Source: Gilvibacter sp. SZ-19 (GTDB taxonomy: Bacteria > Bacteroidota > Bacteroidia > Flavobacteriales > Flavobacteriaceae). Taken from it: a stretch of 64,000 nt of DNA. Where the stretch lies: NCBI RefSeq assembly GCF_002163875.1, contig NZ_CP019333.1, forward strand, positions 1,246,864 through 1,310,863, written 5' to 3'. Shown here in pieces: positions 34,012-43,944 of this stretch (its first letter is position 1; each line of letters opens with the position of its first letter). A program made the translations under genes and the position numbers. The notes beneath the pieces were generated by a model. It did no database searches. It saw only the letters and a list, made by a program, of their open reading frames with translations, and was not told where the DNA came from.

Positions 34012-36174
34012 TTATCCTTTTATCTTATTGCTGACGTCTTCTGGCAATACGCGATATCCCATATTGTAGAGCGTAAAGCCAAAGAGATCGGCATAGAGCT
34101 CAATGGTTTTTGTAACGGGTGTTCCAGCGCCGTGTCCTGCATCTTTTTCAATACGGATCAGGGTCGGATTTGCTCCACCATTCTTGGCCTGAAGTTCTGC
34201 AGCGAATTTAAAACTGTGCGCTGGCACAACACGATCGTCATGATCGGCAGTGGTTACCAAGGTAGCCGGATAATTCACTCCTTGCTCTACGTTATGTACC
34301 GGGCTGTAACCCAGCAGATATTCAAACATTTCTTTGCTGTCTTCTGCAGTTCCATAATCGTAAGCCCATCCCGCACCAGCGGTAAAGGTATGATAGCGAA
34401 GCATATCTAGCACACCTACGGCTGGAAGCGCCACCTTCATTAGCTCTGGACGCTGAGTCATAACAGCGCCGACAAGTAATCCTCCATTAGAGCCACCGCG
34501 AATAGCAAGGTAATCAGAGGAAGTGTAGTTGTTTTCGATAAGGTATTCTGCTGCGGCGATGAAATCGTCAAATACATTTTGTTTTTGCATTTGCGTTCCG
34601 GCATCGTGCCAAGCCTTACCGTATTCGCCGCCTCCGCGAAGGTTAGGCACGGCATAAACCCCACCTTGTTCCATCCAAACGGCATTGGCAATGCTGAATC
34701 CGGGGTTCAATGAGATATTGAATCCGCCGTAACCGTAAAGGATAGTTGGGTTTTTGCCATTAAGCTCTAAGCCCTTTTTATGCGTAATGATCATAGGCAC
34801 TTTAGTGCCGTCTTTGGAGGTATAGAAAACTTGTTTACTCTCGTAATTGTCTGGGTTAAAATCGATGGCCGATTTGCGGTACAAGGCAACTTCTCCACTA
34901 TCTACTTGATAGGTAAAAATACTACCCGGCGTGTAGTAGTTGGTAAAGTTGAAATAGATCTCTTTTTCTTCCTTTTTAGAATAGAAGCCACCGGCAGAAC
35001 CTATACCTGGTAATGCCACTTCACGCACCAGGCTTCCGTCATAATTGTATTGCATCACCTTAGAGATCGCGTCTACCGAATATTCTGCAAAGATGTATCC
35101 TCCTCCTGTGGAAGGGCTGAGTACATGTTCGGTTTCAGGAATTACGTCTTCCCAATTCTCCGGACTCGGATTGCTGGCATTGGTCTTAACGATACGTTGG
35201 TTAGGCGCATTGAGGTTGGTCACCAAATACAAGGTATCTCCGTCATTGTCCAACATATAGGTATCGCTGTCCACATTGTCTATCACAGTGATCAGTGGTC
35301 TGTCTGGGTTTTCCAGATCTTTCAAGAACATCTTGTTTCCGGAGGTAGAAACCGAGGCAGAAATAGACAACCACTTGTTATCTTCAGAGACACCTCCGCC
35401 TACATAACGGTGCTTCTCTGCCGGCGTTGCACCAAAGACAACTGGGTCTGCATCTTGGTCTGTTCCAAGCTTGTGGTAGTACAATTTATGCTGATCGGTC
35501 TTGGCAGAAAGCTCACTGCCTTCTGGTTTGTCATAACTAGAGTAGTAGAATCCTTCGTTCTTGTACCAAGAGATACCAGAGAATTTCACATCGCGCAAGG
35601 TGTCTTCAATGATCTCCTTGGAGGCGACATCCATGATCAGGATCTTACGCCAATCGCTTCCACCCTCAGAAATACTGTAAGCCGCCAGAGACCCATCCTC
35701 AGAAAAACTCAAGCCTGAAAGAGAAATGGTTCCGTCTTCTTTAAAGGTGTTCGGATCTAAGAAAACTTCGGCGGTTTCTGGGTCGTCTCCGGTTTTATAT
35801 CGGTAAACTACGTATTGATTTTGCAGCCCGTCGTTCTTTCTAAAGTAGGTGTATTCGCCTTCTTTAAATGGAGCTGTTACTTTTTCGTAATTCCAAATGG
35901 ATTTTAAACGCGCCTTGAGCTCGTCTCTAAAAGGAATAGTATCGAGAAAACCATTGGTCACCGCATTTTGTGCGTCTACCCATGCTTCTGTTTCTTCGCT
36001 TCTGTCGTCTTCTAACCAGCGGTATGGATCTGGAACGTCAACTCCGAAATAGGTATCTACGGTGTCAACTTTTTTAGTTTCGTGATATTCCACAGTGGGT
36101 ACAGGTTGAGAGGTGTTTTCTTGGCAGCTCATGGCCGCGAGAGCCAATACGGCTACTCCAATTAATCGCTTCAT
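34012..36174 (-). CDS. Prolyl oligopeptidase-family lipoprotein (S9A)
   Basis: 720 aa. A lipoprotein signal ending AAMSC (about residue 17) places it in a membrane facing the periplasm. An N-terminal seven-bladed propeller (about 70-430) precedes an alpha/beta-hydrolase domain with YGYGGFNIS, the nucleophile in [12 protein letters not shown], the Asp in [15 protein letters not shown] and the His in DAGHGAG. It cleaves short peptides after proline. Length matches the family. Confidence 0.95.
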   Translation of the reverse strand: MKRLIGVAVLALAAMSCQENTSQPVPTVEYHETKKVDTVDTYFGVDVPDPYRWLEDDRSEETEAWVDAQNAVTNGFLDTIPFRDELKARLKSIWNYEKVTAPFKEGEYTYFRKNDGLQNQYVVYRYKTGDDPETAEVFLDPNTFKEDGTISLSGLSFSEDGSLAAYSISEGGSDWRKILIMDVASKEIIEDTLRDVKFSGISWYKNEGFYYSSYDKPEGSELSAKTDQHKLYYHKLGTDQDADPVVFGATPAEKHRYVGGGVSEDNKWLSISASVSTSGNKMFLKDLENPDRPLITVIDNVDSDTYMLDNDGDTLYLVTNLNAPNQRIVKTNASNPSPENWEDVIPETEHVLSPSTGGGYIFAEYSVDAISKVMQYNYDGSLVREVALPGIGSAGGFYSKKEEKEIYFNFTNYYTPGSIFTYQVDSGEVALYRKSAIDFNPDNYESKQVFYTSKDGTKVPMIITHKKGLELNGKNPTILYGYGGFNISLNPGFSIANAVWMEQGGVYAVPNLRGGGEYGKAWHDAGTQMQKQNVFDDFIAAAEYLIENNYTSSDYLAIRGGSNGGLLVGAVMTQRPELMKVALPAVGVLDMLRYHTFTAGAGWAYDYGTAEDSKEMFEYLLGYSPVHNVEQGVNYPATLVTTADHDDRVVPAHSFKFAAELQAKNGGANPTLIRIEKDAGHGAGTPVTKTIELYADLFGFTLYNMGYRVLPEDVSNKIKG

Positions 36175-36300
36175 CGAAATTACAATTTAACCAGTGAAAA
36201 AAGGATCTTTTACTGCCTGTTTTAAGGCAGCTAAAGGTAAGAAAAACTGCACTTTGTTTTAAGATACAATTGGCAGTTTAACAGCAGCTTATGGCTCGAC

Positions 36301-36675
36301 TTAAGTAAACAGTGGCGTGTAAGCCTTCCAATATTTATAAATCAGGACAACATTAAGTCCTGCAACAACCAAAGCAATACCTATATCCGGTAGATCTAAA
36401 AAGATGTGGAACAAGACAATGTTCAGCGATATTGGCGCCAAGAGGATCAGTGCAAAAGGCACCCACCGATTCAGCAAAAGCATAAGGCCAACCAGAATCT
36501 CCAAGGCCCCAACGATGTAAAGTACATAACCGGTGGCATCTAAGGAAGTCATAAATTCTGCGGCCCTAGGTGGAAAAGCAGGCGGGCTTAAAAACTCAAA
36601 GAATTTGTTTGCTCCAAAAACAAGCAAAGACAAGCCCAGGAGCCATTTCAGGATTTTAGAAAAGGTGGAATTCAT
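36301..36675 (-). CDS. DoxX-like membrane protein, copy 1
   Basis: 124 aa, four hydrophobic helices. The start KILKWLLGLSLLVFGANKFFEFL and end PISLNIVLFHIFLDLPDIG match the DoxX family, whose members are proposed quinone- or redox-associated membrane proteins. It is clearly a paralogue of the protein at 39954-40352: both carry NIVLFH-hydrophobic-LP-I-G and end in a Y/W-rich AY-P-F tail. Confidence 0.8.
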   Translation of the reverse strand: MNSTFSKILKWLLGLSLLVFGANKFFEFLSPPAFPPRAAEFMTSLDATGYVLYIVGALEILVGLMLLLNRWVPFALILLAPISLNIVLFHIFLDLPDIGIALVVAGLNVVLIYKYWKAYTPLFT

Positions 36676-36723
36676 ACAAGGGGATGGTTAGTTAGTTGCA
36701 CACAAGTATGAATTAAAGATACT

Positions 36724-36763
36724 AAAAATAAAAAACCCTGTGGTCTGAAGATCACAGGGTTAA
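36724..36763 (-). terminator. Terminator of the FG-GAP/T9SS gene
   Basis: AACCCTGTG (36734-36742) pairs with CACAGGGTT (36753-36761), with an A5 run on the left that is U on the minus strand. Confidence 0.8.
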
Positions 36764-36784
36764 GTGTCGTAATAAAATTAGTTC

Positions 36785-38413
36785 CTATTGCTTTAAGAAC
36801 TGTTTGTTGATCACTGCGCCACCAGTTTCGATCTTTACCACATAAGCTCCACTAGCAAGTGCTGCCACATTGATCGATTTGTTGGCAACCACGCCAGACT
36901 GTACCAATGCACCGTTTAGGTTGTAAATGGTGTATTGTGCATCGTTAAGTGGAGTTCTGTAATCCAATTGCAGGATCTCTGTCGCCGGGTTAGGATAAAC
37001 AGTAAGTGCAACTTCGTTGGTTTGCTCTTCTACACTTAGCGGCTGGCCTTCATAGATAGTCACTACTTGATCTACAGCTACATCTTCAAAGGTGTCAACG
37101 GTTCCAGATGGCCATTTAACTACTAAAGTGTTGATGTTGGTATCTGCACCTGTTCCGAAGTGCGTGTTCAAAGTACTTAAGAAACGGAATCCTTCTCCAT
37201 TGCGCACATCGCGAATTTGAGTCCCTGAATCGGTAGTCAATTCAATACGAGCTCCAATTCCATTAATATTACTAGGGTCTCCAACAGTGTTTATAACCAA
37301 CCAGTGGTTGTCGTTTCCTGAGTTGAAACGAATGAATCCTGAGTTGAAAGCATCGACAAAACCGTCGTTGTTCAAATCTCCAAAGGCGCCATTACTTCCG
37401 CTAATAGCACCAAAGTCTATAGTCGTAAAAGTAAGATCTCCGTTTCCGTAAAGAATGTTTCCGTTAGAGGCAATATCTAAGAAACCGTCGTTATTAAAGT
37501 CGTAGGTAGCGTTCTCAATTCCTGTAGCTGTAACCGAAAGCACCCCAGAGGCGGCAGTTACATCGGTAAAGGTGTAGCCCGCTCCAGGACCGTTATTTCG
37601 CATTAATTTATGTGCTCCGGAGCTCGCTCCTACAAACACGTCCATGTCGCCGTCGTTGTCAAAATCTCCCCAAGCAGAAGACCAAGTTTGCATAGGGTCT
37701 GCAAGACCAATGGCCGCTCCATTCTCAGTGAAAGTTCCGTCACCATTGTTCAGGTGCATTTGGTTGGTTCTACGAGCAACCTCTCCACCACACTTAGCGA
37801 TGAACATATCCAGTAATCCGTCGTTGTTGTAGTCAATCCAAACCGATCCGTAGTTACCTCCAGAAGGATAATCTCCTAAACCACCTTGGTTAAAGGTCAA
37901 TGCTCCAGTTCCGTCGTTAATGTAGTATACGTTTGGTGCAACATCGTGACAAACAAAGGCGTCCATGTCTCCATCGTTATTGATATCTACAAAATTGGAA
38001 CGCTGAGAGAACACGAATTCTGGACCAGAAACTTCTACGAAACCACTTCCGGTTCCGTCAGAGCGCATAAAGGTCACTCCACTACCACCGCCGTAAAGCA
38101 AGTCAGTATAACCGTCCCGGTTGTAATCCGCAGCAGCTAATGACCAAGAAGGTGTATAGTTGGCCGAAGTCGTAGAAATATTGCGAGTTACAAAAGTTCC
38201 ATCGGCTTGTTGCTCTAAGATATTCACGTTGGTAGAACTAATAGAAACTATGTCGTCTAGAAAGTCTCCATTCATATCTACAACAGCTCGGTTAGAGCCA
38301 GAAGTAGAAACAGAGGTAAATCCGAAACTCACCGGATCTACCGTGCCTGATTCTTGGGCAAAAACAGCTCCCACCGTAGTTAGGGCGAGGATGCTTAAAA
38401 TAATTTTCTTCAT
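36785..38413 (-). CDS. FG-GAP/ASPIC protein with T9SS sorting domain
   Basis: 542 aa, exported. Signal peptide (MKKIILSILALTTVGAVFAQ), then several FG-GAP/VCBS repeats with calcium-type loops (DMNGDFLDD, DYNRDGYTD, DINNDGDMD, DYNNDGLLD, DFDNDGDMD, DFNNDGFLD) forming a beta-propeller. Then an ASPIC/UnbV-like segment (VVKWPSGTVDTFEDV) and a C-terminal type IX secretion sorting domain (LTVYPNPATEIL to the terminal NKQFLKQ). It is expected on the cell surface or released; the ligand is unknown. Confidence 0.93.
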   Translation of the reverse strand: MKKIILSILALTTVGAVFAQESGTVDPVSFGFTSVSTSGSNRAVVDMNGDFLDDIVSISSTNVNILEQQADGTFVTRNISTTSANYTPSWSLAAADYNRDGYTDLLYGGGSGVTFMRSDGTGSGFVEVSGPEFVFSQRSNFVDINNDGDMDAFVCHDVAPNVYYINDGTGALTFNQGGLGDYPSGGNYGSVWIDYNNDGLLDMFIAKCGGEVARRTNQMHLNNGDGTFTENGAAIGLADPMQTWSSAWGDFDNDGDMDVFVGASSGAHKLMRNNGPGAGYTFTDVTAASGVLSVTATGIENATYDFNNDGFLDIASNGNILYGNGDLTFTTIDFGAISGSNGAFGDLNNDGFVDAFNSGFIRFNSGNDNHWLVINTVGDPSNINGIGARIELTTDSGTQIRDVRNGEGFRFLSTLNTHFGTGADTNINTLVVKWPSGTVDTFEDVAVDQVVTIYEGQPLSVEEQTNEVALTVYPNPATEILQLDYRTPLNDAQYTIYNLNGALVQSGVVANKSINVAALASGAYVVKIETGGAVINKQFLKQ

Positions 38414-38440
38414 CGTTTTTTAGTTAAGTGTTTCAATTTT

Positions 38441-39814
38441 TTAGTCGCAGGACTCAGTAAGTGAGTTGATCCAGGCTTCCACCATGGCAACAGCTTCTTC
38501 ATCGCGTATAGTTCGGCCCAAAAGGGGCATGCGGTATTCTTCTGCCTCTGAGTTCACTCTAAAGAAGAGCACAGAAGTATCAATATCGCCAGGGACAACG
38601 ATCTTCGTATTAGGCGGGATCGGAGTTTCCGGATCCACACAAACACCGAGGTTCACATTGTCCGCAGATTCGTTAAAGGCAAAGCGCACCGGACGATAAT
38701 CACAATGACGGTCGTCTGAGTGGCAATGCGCACAATTTATATCTACATAAGATCGCATTCTGAGGCTAATGGGCTGCGAAGTGTCTCTCCAGTCAATTAC
38801 GGTTTCGATCTCCGCAGGCAGACCTTCTGCCAAATAACCCATGGCGATAAGTTTGCGTAATTGATTCTCTACGCCATCTGCGTAAGGGTAATCGCTATTG
38901 ATGTGTTGAGGTTTTAGGCCGATTGGGATCGGGTCTAATTGTGTTTTGTGGCAAGTAAAGCATTCTGCTTCGGATGGAATACGGTAGTTAATACTGCGTT
39001 CCACGCCGTCTTGTAGCCAGTTTACCTCTGTAAAATCGCCATCCAGATTCAAGGTGGCCTCTGTTTGTGCCTCATTCCAAATGTATTCGGCAAATTCCCA
39101 GCCTTCGGCTGTGCGATAGATCAAACGGGTCTCAATGATCCGAGTGTCGCCAGCAGGCAATACATTGTCGTAATAGAAGGTTTTGATAAGAATAGTACCG
39201 ACAGGCATCTGCAGCAACTCATAAGATTCTGTGTACTGCGCTTGAACACCATCTGGCATCCAAATGAATCGCTTCTTTAAGGCATAATCGGTAAATAAGG
39301 TACTGATTGGCTTGTATGGTAATACACCATAGACCGGTTCTTGGTTGGCCATTGCACCTTCAAAAAAGTTGTAATCTGAAAGATTGTCGTAGGGGAATTG
39401 TTCCAGATTGAAATTTACAGGACTGACAGGTGTGACTGTGACATTAATGGTTGCTCCTGTGCAATTGTCCGTGCCGGTTTCGCACAGAGCGTATTGCAGA
39501 GTGATGGTTCCAAATATGCCACCGTCTGCGATATATTCTAAAAGATCATCGCTAGGGTCGTTGGGAGTGTTGTTGGGATCGATTACGTTGGCTGTGCCAG
39601 AAGAAACGCTTTGTACCAGCAATTGGCCTTGGGTAGGCACATTGACATCGTTGGCAAAAACATCAATGATCACGGTTGCGTTCTGAGCAACAAAGGCGAC
39701 ATCATCAATAGCTTCGTAGGCCAATGGTGAGTAGTCATTGTCGTCTGAATTACATCCTATCAGTACCCCTAGGGCAAGACAAGAGAGTCCAATCCTTTTA
39801 AAAAGGCTGATCAT
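38441..39814 (-). CDS. Haem-binding lipoprotein with two CxxCH motifs
   Basis: 457 aa. The lipoprotein signal (MISLFKRIGLSCLALGVLIGC, ATG 39814) is chosen over a longer in-frame start at 39907. An N-terminal Ig/cadherin-like domain (about 35-125) is followed by a cytochrome-like region with CFTCH and CAHCH haem-attachment motifs and a methionine-containing YRMPLLGRTI near the end. It resembles the di-haem c-type cytochromes of the SO2930-like group. It may hand electrons across the periplasm; the partner is not evident. Confidence 0.88.
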   Translation of the reverse strand: MISLFKRIGLSCLALGVLIGCNSDDNDYSPLAYEAIDDVAFVAQNATVIIDVFANDVNVPTQGQLLVQSVSSGTANVIDPNNTPNDPSDDLLEYIADGGIFGTITLQYALCETGTDNCTGATINVTVTPVSPVNFNLEQFPYDNLSDYNFFEGAMANQEPVYGVLPYKPISTLFTDYALKKRFIWMPDGVQAQYTESYELLQMPVGTILIKTFYYDNVLPAGDTRIIETRLIYRTAEGWEFAEYIWNEAQTEATLNLDGDFTEVNWLQDGVERSINYRIPSEAECFTCHKTQLDPIPIGLKPQHINSDYPYADGVENQLRKLIAMGYLAEGLPAEIETVIDWRDTSQPISLRMRSYVDINCAHCHSDDRHCDYRPVRFAFNESADNVNLGVCVDPETPIPPNTKIVVPGDIDTSVLFFRVNSEAEEYRMPLLGRTIRDEEAVAMVEAWINSLTESCD

Positions 39815-39855
39815 GGTTGGCACATTAGTGTAATATTTAAACAAGAACGGGACAA

Positions 39856-39924
39856 AAAACCCTACCACATAGGGTTTTAACAAAAATATTGCAAAAAAAA
39901 CAACCATCCAAACAGATGGTTGTT
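39856..39924 (-). terminator. Tandem terminator hairpins after DoxX copy 2
   Basis: Two hairpins in a row: AACAACCATC / GATGGTTGTT (39899-39924, next to an A8 run that reads as U) and AAAACCCTA / TAGGGTTTT (39856-39878). Both stems are perfect. They separate the DoxX gene from the cytochrome gene. Confidence 0.85.
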
Positions 39925-39953
39925 AATCTTTAAATGGGGATAGACCAGAATGT

Positions 39954-40352
39954 TTATCGGAACATCGGTTTGTATGCGTCCCAGTTTTTGTACATCAGGT
40001 ATCCGTTCAATAAGGCTACCAAGATAGCAGGCCCGATGTTTGGCAAATTCAAAAAGGCGTGGAACAATACTATGTTAATTGATATAGGCACCAACATTAC
40101 TAAAGCTAATGGCACCCATTTTCTAATGACCAGGAGTAATCCAACGACCACTTCGGTAAGTCCTACAAGGCCCATCAAGTATCCTTTGCCCACATCTGTT
40201 GCGTCAGAATAACGCAGGGCAGTGAATAGATATTCGGCTTGAGGGTATCCACTAAAATCAAAGTCTTGCAAAAACCAGAAGAACTTGTTGAAACCGAAAA
40301 GCAACAACATAAGTCCTAGTCCGACGCGGATAATAAGATTTAAATATTTCAT
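39954..40352 (-). CDS. DoxX-like membrane protein, copy 2
   Basis: 132 aa from ATG 40352 (MKYLNLIIRVGLGLMLL); a longer frame to 40400 is discarded. Four helices with LLFGFNKFFWFL, KWVPLALVMLVPISINIVLFH and the AYKPMFR end, paralogous to the 36301-36675 protein but with a longer first loop. No cysteines are seen. It lies just downstream of asd with its own terminators. Confidence 0.8.
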   Translation of the reverse strand: MKYLNLIIRVGLGLMLLLFGFNKFFWFLQDFDFSGYPQAEYLFTALRYSDATDVGKGYLMGLVGLTEVVVGLLLVIRKWVPLALVMLVPISINIVLFHAFLNLPNIGPAILVALLNGYLMYKNWDAYKPMFR

Positions 40353-40405
40353 TTTAACTGTTTTGGGTTGATTATGAGGTCTTAGACGAAGCCTCCCCAA
40401 ACAGC

Positions 40406-41398
40406 TTACAAAAGATTTTCCTTATCCAAGTGTTGCGCTATCTGAACTGCATTGGTTGCCGCCCCTTTTCTGAGGTTATCACTTACGATCCACAGATTCA
40501 AACTGTTGGCTTGACTCAGGTCTCGGCGAATACGTCCAACAAAAACATCGTCTTTGTGGTGGGCGTAAAGTGGCATAGGATACGTATTGGTATCTGGATT
40601 GTCTTGAAGCACAACACCTTGAGTGGCGGCCAGCATGCTGCGGACTTCGCTGAGCTCAAAATCGTTTTCAAATTCAATGTTCACAGATTCAGAGTGCCCT
40701 CCCTCTGTCGGTATACGCACAGCGGTAGCTGTTAGGGCAATACTTCTGTCGTTTAGGATCTTTTGTGTTTCGCGAACCAATTTGAATTCTTCTTTGGTAT
40801 AGCCGTTAGACTCAAAAACGTCGCAATGTGGCAGGGCATTCTTATAAATAGGATAAGGATAAGCCATTTCTCCTTGTACTCCGTTCACCTCGTTGTTCAT
40901 TTGGTTTACAGCCTTGCTACCTGTTCCGGAAACCGATTGATAGGTAGAGATCACCACACGCTTTATCTTGTACTTATCGTGCAATGGCTTAAGGACCATA
41001 ACCAATTGAATGGTAGAACAATTTGGATTGGCAATGATCTTGTCAGCTTTGCTGAGGTTATATGCATTGATCTCAGGAACTACCAGGTTAATATCTTGTT
41101 CCATACGCCAAGCCGAAGAATTATCGACCACGGTACAACCGATCTCAGCAAATTTTGGCGCCCACATCTTAGAAGTATCACCTCCTGCAGAGAATAAGGC
41201 CAATTGAGGTTTCATGTCTAGCGCAGTTTCCATGCTTACCACCTTATACTGTTTCCCTTTGAATGCTACTGGGGTTCCAACCGAACGCGCTGAGGCAACC
41301 GGTATCAGTTCTTCAATTGGGAAATCGCGCTCTTCTAAAACGCGAAGCATGACTTGGCCTACCATTCCGGTAGCACCTACAACTGCTACTTTATACAT
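40406..41398 (-). CDS. asd: Aspartate-semialdehyde dehydrogenase
   Basis: 330 aa, NADPH enzyme making aspartate semialdehyde for lysine, threonine, methionine and diaminopimelate. N-terminal VAVVGATGMVGQVMLRVL (Rossmann), catalytic Cys127 in IIANPNCSTIQLV, and PTEGGHSESVNIEFE with the conserved histidine. Length and motifs match the Gram-positive/Bacteroidota class. Confidence 0.96.
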   Translation of the reverse strand: MYKVAVVGATGMVGQVMLRVLEERDFPIEELIPVASARSVGTPVAFKGKQYKVVSMETALDMKPQLALFSAGGDTSKMWAPKFAEIGCTVVDNSSAWRMEQDINLVVPEINAYNLSKADKIIANPNCSTIQLVMVLKPLHDKYKIKRVVISTYQSVSGTGSKAVNQMNNEVNGVQGEMAYPYPIYKNALPHCDVFESNGYTKEEFKLVRETQKILNDRSIALTATAVRIPTEGGHSESVNIEFENDFELSEVRSMLAATQGVVLQDNPDTNTYPMPLYAHHKDDVFVGRIRRDLSQANSLNLWIVSDNLRKGAATNAVQIAQHLDKENLL

Positions 41399-41416
41399 GA
41401 TTTAAATTTTAAAATG

Positions 41417-41424
41417 CAAAAGTA
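41417..41424 (-). promoter_or_regulatory. -7 box for asd
   Basis: Reads TACTTTTG on the minus strand, 18 bases upstream of the asd ATG. Confidence 0.5.
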
Positions 41425-41453
41425 AAGCATGACACTTAAAGGAGGTCTAAAAA

Positions 41454-41490
41454 GAAACATAAAAAAACCGCCTTGGGGGAAGGCGGTTTC
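41454..41490 (-). terminator. Terminator after mscL
   Basis: Perfect stem AAACCGCCTT / AAGGCGGTTT (41465-41474, 41480-41489) with a G5 loop and an A-rich left flank reading as U on the minus strand. Confidence 0.87.
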
Positions 41491-41512
41491 AGCTATCTAA
41501 TCTTAAAAGAGA

Positions 41513-41920
41513 TTACTTTTTAAGTAGGTCTCTGATCTCGGCAAGCAACTCTTCTTGAGTTGGTCCAGCCGGAGCCTCAGGAGCAGGCTCTTCTTTTTTC
41601 TTAGTCTTGTTGTAGGCCTTAACGATCATAAACAATACGAATCCTACAGTAATTAAGTTGATGATGGCATTCACCCACTTTCCATACATAATTGCATTTT
41701 CTGGAGAAGTAACGGAACCGTCAGCAGCAACAACTGCTTCGTCTAAAACGACTTTCATGTCTGCAAAGTCTAATCCGCCAGCGAAGTGCCCAACAATTGG
41801 CATCATGATGTCGCTAACAAATCCATTGACTACCAGACCTACAGCACCCGCAAGGATAACGGCTACTGCCAAATCAATGACGTTACCCGTCATGATAAAA
41901 TCTCTAAATTCTTTTAACAT
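41513..41920 (-). CDS. mscL: Large-conductance mechanosensitive channel
   Basis: 135 aa pentameric inner-membrane channel that opens on hypo-osmotic shock. MLKEFRDFIMTGNVIDLAVAVILAGAVGLVVNGF is the family's amphipathic start plus first helix; the second helix (AIINLITVGFVLFMIVKAYNKTKKK) leads to an acidic C-terminal bundle helix. Length is standard. Confidence 0.97.
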   Translation of the reverse strand: MLKEFRDFIMTGNVIDLAVAVILAGAVGLVVNGFVSDIMMPIVGHFAGGLDFADMKVVLDEAVVAADGSVTSPENAIMYGKWVNAIINLITVGFVLFMIVKAYNKTKKKEEPAPEAPAGPTQEELLAEIRDLLKK

Positions 41921-42005
41921 GGAAATTGATGTATTAGTTAATTGTCTACAAATTACTAAAAACTAAGACGGAATGTGATTTGAGGGGCTGAAGTTTTTAA
42001 CAGAC

Positions 42006-43112
42006 TTATCGAAGAACGACGCGTTTTATTCGACCACCGACAGCGGTGAGCAATTCATAAGAGATGGTACCGGCCTTTTTTGCCAATTCTTCTGCAGATT
42101 GTTGCTCGCCAAATACCTCCACGGAGTCGCCTTCTTGGCAAGCAATACCAGTCACATCTACCATGATCATGTCCATACAGACATTACCGACAATTGGCGC
42201 GTGCTTTCCGTTTAAAATCACACTGCCCACACTTTTTCCTAAAGCACGGGGTAGACCATCGGCATGACCTACAGGCAAGGTTGCAATGGTCATAGCATCC
42301 TTAGCGACATGACCACGGTTGTATCCTACACTTTCACCTTGCTTTAATTGATGCAGTTGACTGATAACCGTCTTTAAACGCATGACCGGTTTGAGTTGTT
42401 TGTCTAGACTCGCCTCATTGGCATAACCGTAGAGGCCAATTCCAGTTCGGACAAGATCGTAATGAGCTTGCGGATAGTTGATGATACCAGAAGTGTTGGT
42501 TGCGTGCGCAAAGAATTTGTCATCGCCTTTTTGTCGCAACGCTGGGAGGATAGCATCGAATGCGCTAAGCTGTTTAAGGGTAAATTCTTTTTCTGCGGAG
42601 TCTTCACTAGCTGCTAAATGCGTAAAGGCCGATCGCAGACTCAGTGCATCTTCTTTTTGTATGGCCGTGGCAGCTAGAACAGTTTCAGCAGGGTCAAAGC
42701 CCAGCCTGTTCAAGCCTGTGTTTACTTTAAGGTGAACCGGATATGCAACTAGTTTTTGGGCTTGTGCAAATTGAGTGAAAAGGTTCAGAAGTCGCTCGGA
42801 ATAAATACTTGGTTCCAAACATTTGCTAACCATTAGTTCGAAGTTGGCCGGCTGCGGATGCAAAACAAGAATAGGCAAAGTAACGCCTGCATCTCGTAAA
42901 AAGGCACCTTCGCTCACATAGGCTACGGCTAAATAGTCAACGCCCAATTCTTGGAGTTCCAAAGCAATAGTAGTTGCATCGCCCCCATATCCATTGGCTT
43001 TTACCACGGCCAGCATACGACAAGCCGGCGCCAATTTAGATCTTAAAAAACGATAGTTGTGTTGGAGTGCACCAAGGTCCAGTTCCAATACAGTTTCTGC
43101 AGCTAGACTCAT
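42006..43112 (-). CDS. alr: Alanine racemase
   Basis: 368 aa PLP enzyme supplying D-alanine for peptidoglycan. The PLP lysine is Lys38 in [11 protein letters not shown]; the second catalytic residue lies in [10 protein letters not shown] (tyrosine). GIGLYGYAN and the C-terminal [15 protein letters not shown] are typical. The first four bases (ATGA) overlap the end of tdk, so translation is coupled. Confidence 0.96.
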   Translation of the reverse strand: MSLAAETVLELDLGALQHNYRFLRSKLAPACRMLAVVKANGYGGDATTIALELQELGVDYLAVAYVSEGAFLRDAGVTLPILVLHPQPANFELMVSKCLEPSIYSERLLNLFTQFAQAQKLVAYPVHLKVNTGLNRLGFDPAETVLAATAIQKEDALSLRSAFTHLAASEDSAEKEFTLKQLSAFDAILPALRQKGDDKFFAHATNTSGIINYPQAHYDLVRTGIGLYGYANEASLDKQLKPVMRLKTVISQLHQLKQGESVGYNRGHVAKDAMTIATLPVGHADGLPRALGKSVGSVILNGKHAPIVGNVCMDMIMVDVTGIACQEGDSVEVFGEQQSAEELAKKAGTISYELLTAVGGRIKRVVLR

Positions 43113-43750
43113 GCTTTCTTTTGCTTCGGACTGATCTCTTCCGGATCCTTTACCTCCATTTTGGAGAGTTTCTCGCGGAGGTTCGCTTTGTAAAAAGCTG
43201 CGCGGCTTAAGGGCTCGTATTCGTCGGTTTCCCCGAGTAATACCAAATTATCATTGGCCGATTTTCTGTAAGAGTACTGCGCCAAATTTCCGGTGCGTGT
43301 GCAAACAGCGTGTACTTTGGTCACATATTCTGCCGTTGCCATAAGGGCAGGCATAGGGCCAAAAGGATTGCCCTTGTAATCCATATCCAAACCAGCCACA
43401 ATAACGCGAATACCGCGGTTAGCCAGATCGTTACAGACCTTGACAATCTCGTCGTCAAAGAATTGTGCCTCATCGATACCGACCACATCGCAATTGTCTG
43501 CCAGAATAGGAATATTGGCCGCCGCTGGAACAGGAGTAGAACGGATCTCGTTGCTGTCGTGAGAAACTACCATCTCGTCATCGTAACGTCTGTCTACAGC
43601 TGGCTTGAAGATCTCTACGCGTTGTTTGGCGAATTGCGCGCGTTTTAATCTACGGATGAGTTCCTCTGTTTTACCAGAGAACATGGAGCCGCAGATGACT
43701 TCTATCCATCCGAACTGTTCTTGCTGATTTACGGTGTTTTCGAGAAACAT
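43109..43750 (-). CDS. tdk: Thymidine kinase (type II)
   Basis: 213 aa. P-loop [14 protein letters not shown] (21-34), Walker [16 protein letters not shown], and the nucleoside lid after [21 protein letters not shown]. Where many homologues have a zinc site, only part of it is visible: the first cysteine occurs in AVCTRTG but its partner is Thr, so this copy probably lacks the structural zinc. Operon with alr. Confidence 0.94.
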   Translation of the reverse strand: MFLENTVNQQEQFGWIEVICGSMFSGKTEELIRRLKRAQFAKQRVEIFKPAVDRRYDDEMVVSHDSNEIRSTPVPAAANIPILADNCDVVGIDEAQFFDDEIVKVCNDLANRGIRVIVAGLDMDYKGNPFGPMPALMATAEYVTKVHAVCTRTGNLAQYSYRKSANDNLVLLGETDEYEPLSRAAFYKANLREKLSKMEVKDPEEISPKQKKA

Positions 43751-43781
43751 TTTGTAATTTACTACACGAAAAATGACAAAA

Positions 43782-43801
43782 ATCCGTTAGAATTAACGGA
43801 T
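43782..43801. repeat. Perfect palindrome between tdk and the next gene
   Basis: ATCCGTTA-GAAT-TAACGGAT, an 8-bp perfect stem in the 194-bp divergent region upstream of tdk. No T run follows on either strand, so an operator or recombination site is as likely as a terminator. Nothing else recognisable lies in this gap. Confidence 0.45.
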
Positions 43802-43944
43802 GGCGTAAAGGTAACAAAACGTCCAAACAAAAAGGAGCTAATTTGATAAGTTATGGATTGAACTTTACTTTTTAAGATCGCGAACAGACTAACAAGTGCG
43901 AATCTTTTAAAATTCAAATCCAAAACTTCTGTAAAGTGAGAAAA

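Noticed and set aside
35050-35718. 222-aa plus-strand ORF opposite the prolyl oligopeptidase
   Set aside because: Antisense shadow; the minus-strand protein has all catalytic motifs.
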